A DNA stretch of 50,394 nucleotides from an uncultured Pelagibacteraceae bacterium. GTDB taxonomy: Bacteria; Pseudomonadota; Alphaproteobacteria; Pelagibacterales; Pelagibacteraceae. The stretch spans positions 1-50,394 of the forward strand of contig CABZBT010000004.1 of assembly GCA_902524045.1 (NCBI GenBank), written 5' to 3'. Every line of letters begins with the position of its first letter. Position 1 is the stretch's first letter. Made by a program: the position numbers and the translations under genes. A model generated the notes under the pieces. The model was not told the origin of the DNA. It searched no databases and worked only from the letters and a program-made list of their open reading frames with translations. Of this stretch, positions 48,453 to 50,394 are shown one piece after another.

Positions 48453-48481
48453 TTGACGCCATCAATATCTCACTTTATATA
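48453..48481 (+). promoter_or_regulatory. Promoter for rpmB
   Basis: TTGACG - 17 nt - TATATA, in a 55-nt gap, ends 11 nt before rpmB ATG. Confidence 0.7.
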
Positions 48482-48492
48482 GTCGTTTTATT

Positions 48493-48807
48493 ATGCCAAA
48501 GAAATGTGAACTTACTGGAAAAAATCCAATGAAAGGTCATAATGTTAGTCATGCTAACAATAAGACAAAAAGAAGATTTTTACCCAACTTAAAAAAGGTG
48601 AAATTCACCAGTGAACTTTTAAAAAGAAACTTAAAATTGACAGTTAGTAATGCAGCGGTTAGATCAGTAGACAAAAAGGGTAGTTTTGATGAATTTCTAA
48701 AATCTGTAAAAAACAAAAACTTATCTTTTAGATTAAAAAAATTGAAAAAAAGCTTGTTAATAAAATCTCCATTTCAAAAAAAACCTATTAAATCTAAAAT
48801 TGCCTGA
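48493..48807 (+). CDS. rpmB: 50S ribosomal protein L28
   Basis: [32 protein letters not shown]. Confidence 0.96.
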   Translation: MPKKCELTGKNPMKGHNVSHANNKTKRRFLPNLKKVKFTSELLKRNLKLTVSNAAVRSVDKKGSFDEFLKSVKNKNLSFRLKKLKKSLLIKSPFQKKPIKSKIA

Positions 48808-49355
48808 TGAACAAAATATTCTTGACGCTCTCATCTTTAATGGGGTTAGTCGTATTAGCTTCTAACTATTTGGTCCAATTTCCAATAAAATATTATGGAC
48901 TAGAGGAAATATTAACATATGGGGCTTTCAGTTACCCAATTGCATTTTTGATAACAGATTTAGCCAATAGATCTTTCGGAAAGTTGATAGCTAGAAAAAT
49001 TGTTTACATCGGTTTCTTAATAGGAATTTTATTTACGTTAATATTTTCTACTAATTTCACTGATCTTATTTCAATACGTATAGCTATTGGATCAGGAACG
49101 GCATTTATAATTGCTCAATTATTAGATGTTCAAATATTTGACCAATTAAGAAAAAAAAAATGGTTCGTTGCTCCTTTAACATCCTCTTTGATTGGATCTA
49201 CAGTGGATACTTTCTTATTCTTTTCTATATCTTTTTATGGAACAGGAATACCGTGGGTAACATTATCTCTTGGTGATTTAGCAGTTAAAATTTTTGTTGC
49301 CTTAGTCATGTTGATACCTTTTAGATTGTTATTAGGCACCTTAAAAGCAGCATGA
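48807..49355 (+). CDS. yhhQ: VUT-family queuosine precursor transporter (YhhQ-like)
   Basis: Hydrophobic 182 aa; GAFSYPIAFLITDLANRSFG, LLDVQIFDQLRKKKWFVAPLTSSLIGSTVDTFLFF. Confidence 0.85.
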   Translation: MNKIFLTLSSLMGLVVLASNYLVQFPIKYYGLEEILTYGAFSYPIAFLITDLANRSFGKLIARKIVYIGFLIGILFTLIFSTNFTDLISIRIAIGSGTAFIIAQLLDVQIFDQLRKKKWFVAPLTSSLIGSTVDTFLFFSISFYGTGIPWVTLSLGDLAVKIFVALVMLIPFRLLLGTLKAA

Positions 49356-50394
49356 CTAGATATTAGGTTCTTGTTGTGTCATACAGTGTATTGCTCCAAA
49401 ACCCCATATTAATTTACTACAGTCAATTGTTTCGATTTTTCTTTTTTTAAAATATTTTTTAAAGATTTTTATTGCAATATTATCCTCTTTTACCCTAAAA
49501 ATTGGAAGAAGCACTTTTTTATTACAAATATAAAAATTTAAATAACTAGCAGGAACCCTTGTGTTCTTTATAAAAATGGGCGAGGGCATAGGTACTTTTA
49601 TAATTTTAAACTTTTTACCTTTTTCATCTCTATATTCTTTTAAAATTTTTAAATTTTCGCTAAGGTTTTTATAATTTTTATCTTTTTTATTATTTTCTAT
49701 AGCAGTCATAATTGTATTTCTTGAAACAAATCTAGAAATATCGTCAACATGTCCATGCGTATCATCACCAACAATTCCTTTTTTTAGCCATATAAAATTT
49801 TTTATGTTCAAATATTTATTAAATATTTCCTCATAATCTTTCTTTTTAAAATTTTTATTTCTCTCTTGAATTCTGCTTAGTAAGCATTCTTCTGTTAATA
49901 AAATTGTTCCTGCACCATTTACATCGAAAGCCCCACCTTCCATCATTACTTTTCTTATTTCTCCATTTTTTTTGATGGTTGGATTAATTTTTTTTAATTT
50001 GATAATTTTACTTAAAATATTATTAATTTTGTCATCATTTTTATAATTTTTGTATTTCGCCCATCCATTAAATGAAAAATTTAATATAATTTTTCTTTTA
50101 TATTTTTTGTTAATTAAAAAAATTGGACCCGAGTCTCTCAACCATATTCTATCTGTTTTTACCTTATGAAAATTAATATTTTTGATTTTATATGATTTTA
50201 CAATTTTTTTAATTTTTTTAATTTTATTATTAACAATGAGATTAACTTTTTGGTTTTTTGATATTTTATATATAATTTCTAAAATTACTTCGGGAATAAA
50301 TTTATATAGGCCAGGCCAATCGTTTTCATTATATGGCCATGCAATCCAAACTGATTTTTGAAACTCCCATTCTCCAGGCATTCTAAATCCATTA
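49356..50394 (-). CDS. aguA: Agmatine deiminase family, 5' truncated by window edge
   Basis: NGFRMPGEWE (frame open to the edge), VMMEGGAFDVNGAGTILLTEECLLS, GDDTHGHVDDISRF, active-site AIHCMTQQEP. Confidence 0.9.
   Translation of the reverse strand, partial: NGFRMPGEWEFQKSVWIAWPYNENDWPGLYKFIPEVILEIIYKISKNQKVNLIVNNKIKKIKKIVKSYKIKNINFHKVKTDRIWLRDSGPIFLINKKYKRKIILNFSFNGWAKYKNYKNDDKINNILSKIIKLKKINPTIKKNGEIRKVMMEGGAFDVNGAGTILLTEECLLSRIQERNKNFKKKDYEEIFNKYLNIKNFIWLKKGIVGDDTHGHVDDISRFVSRNTIMTAIENNKKDKNYKNLSENLKILKEYRDEKGKKFKIIKVPMPSPIFIKNTRVPASYLNFYICNKKVLLPIFRVKEDNIAIKIFKKYFKKRKIETIDCSKLIWGFGAIHCMTQQEPNI

Noticed and set aside
48543-48557. GTTAG-TCATG-CTAAC inverted repeat in rpmB
   Set aside because: Short stem inside conserved L28 coding sequence (NVSHANN); explained by codons.

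Overview
The window is a very AT-rich, tightly packed alphaproteobacterial chromosome segment. Protein sequences and gene order resemble the SAR11/Pelagibacter lineage (inferred from recall of family sequences, no search run). It is mostly core metabolism. Positions 1-31000 are all on the + strand: trmD(partial)-rplS-leuCDB, a DMSP demethylation cluster (dmdC-dmdB-alpha/beta hydrolase-dmdA), asd-sdhCDAB-mmsA-mdh-sucCDAB-lpd, priA and atpHAGDC. A - strand block follows (rppH, ctpA, rsfS, nadD, proA, proB, obg, rpmA, rplU, gloB, metW, metX). After it come hisC-tyrA (+), NlpC/P60-AmpG-like MFS-trkH (-), lysK-pyrD-rpmB-yhhQ (+) and agmatine deiminase (-, partial). I saw no tRNA, rRNA, CRISPR array, mobile element or defence island. 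The observations most worth checking are: (1) a SAM-II riboswitch with a near-ideal promoter and a following U8 tract upstream of metX-metW-gloB; (2) the DMSP demethylation cluster with an embedded uncharacterised hydrolase, directly followed by asd; (3) an SdhD subunit with no histidine, so the usual heme-b axial ligand is absent; (4) three convergent gene junctions with overlapping or abutting stop codons and no terminator space; (5) several predicted promoters placed so that mRNAs would be leaderless or nearly so; (6) a 14-A homopolymer at the leuB 5' end. I did not find a clear wholly new multi-gene system.
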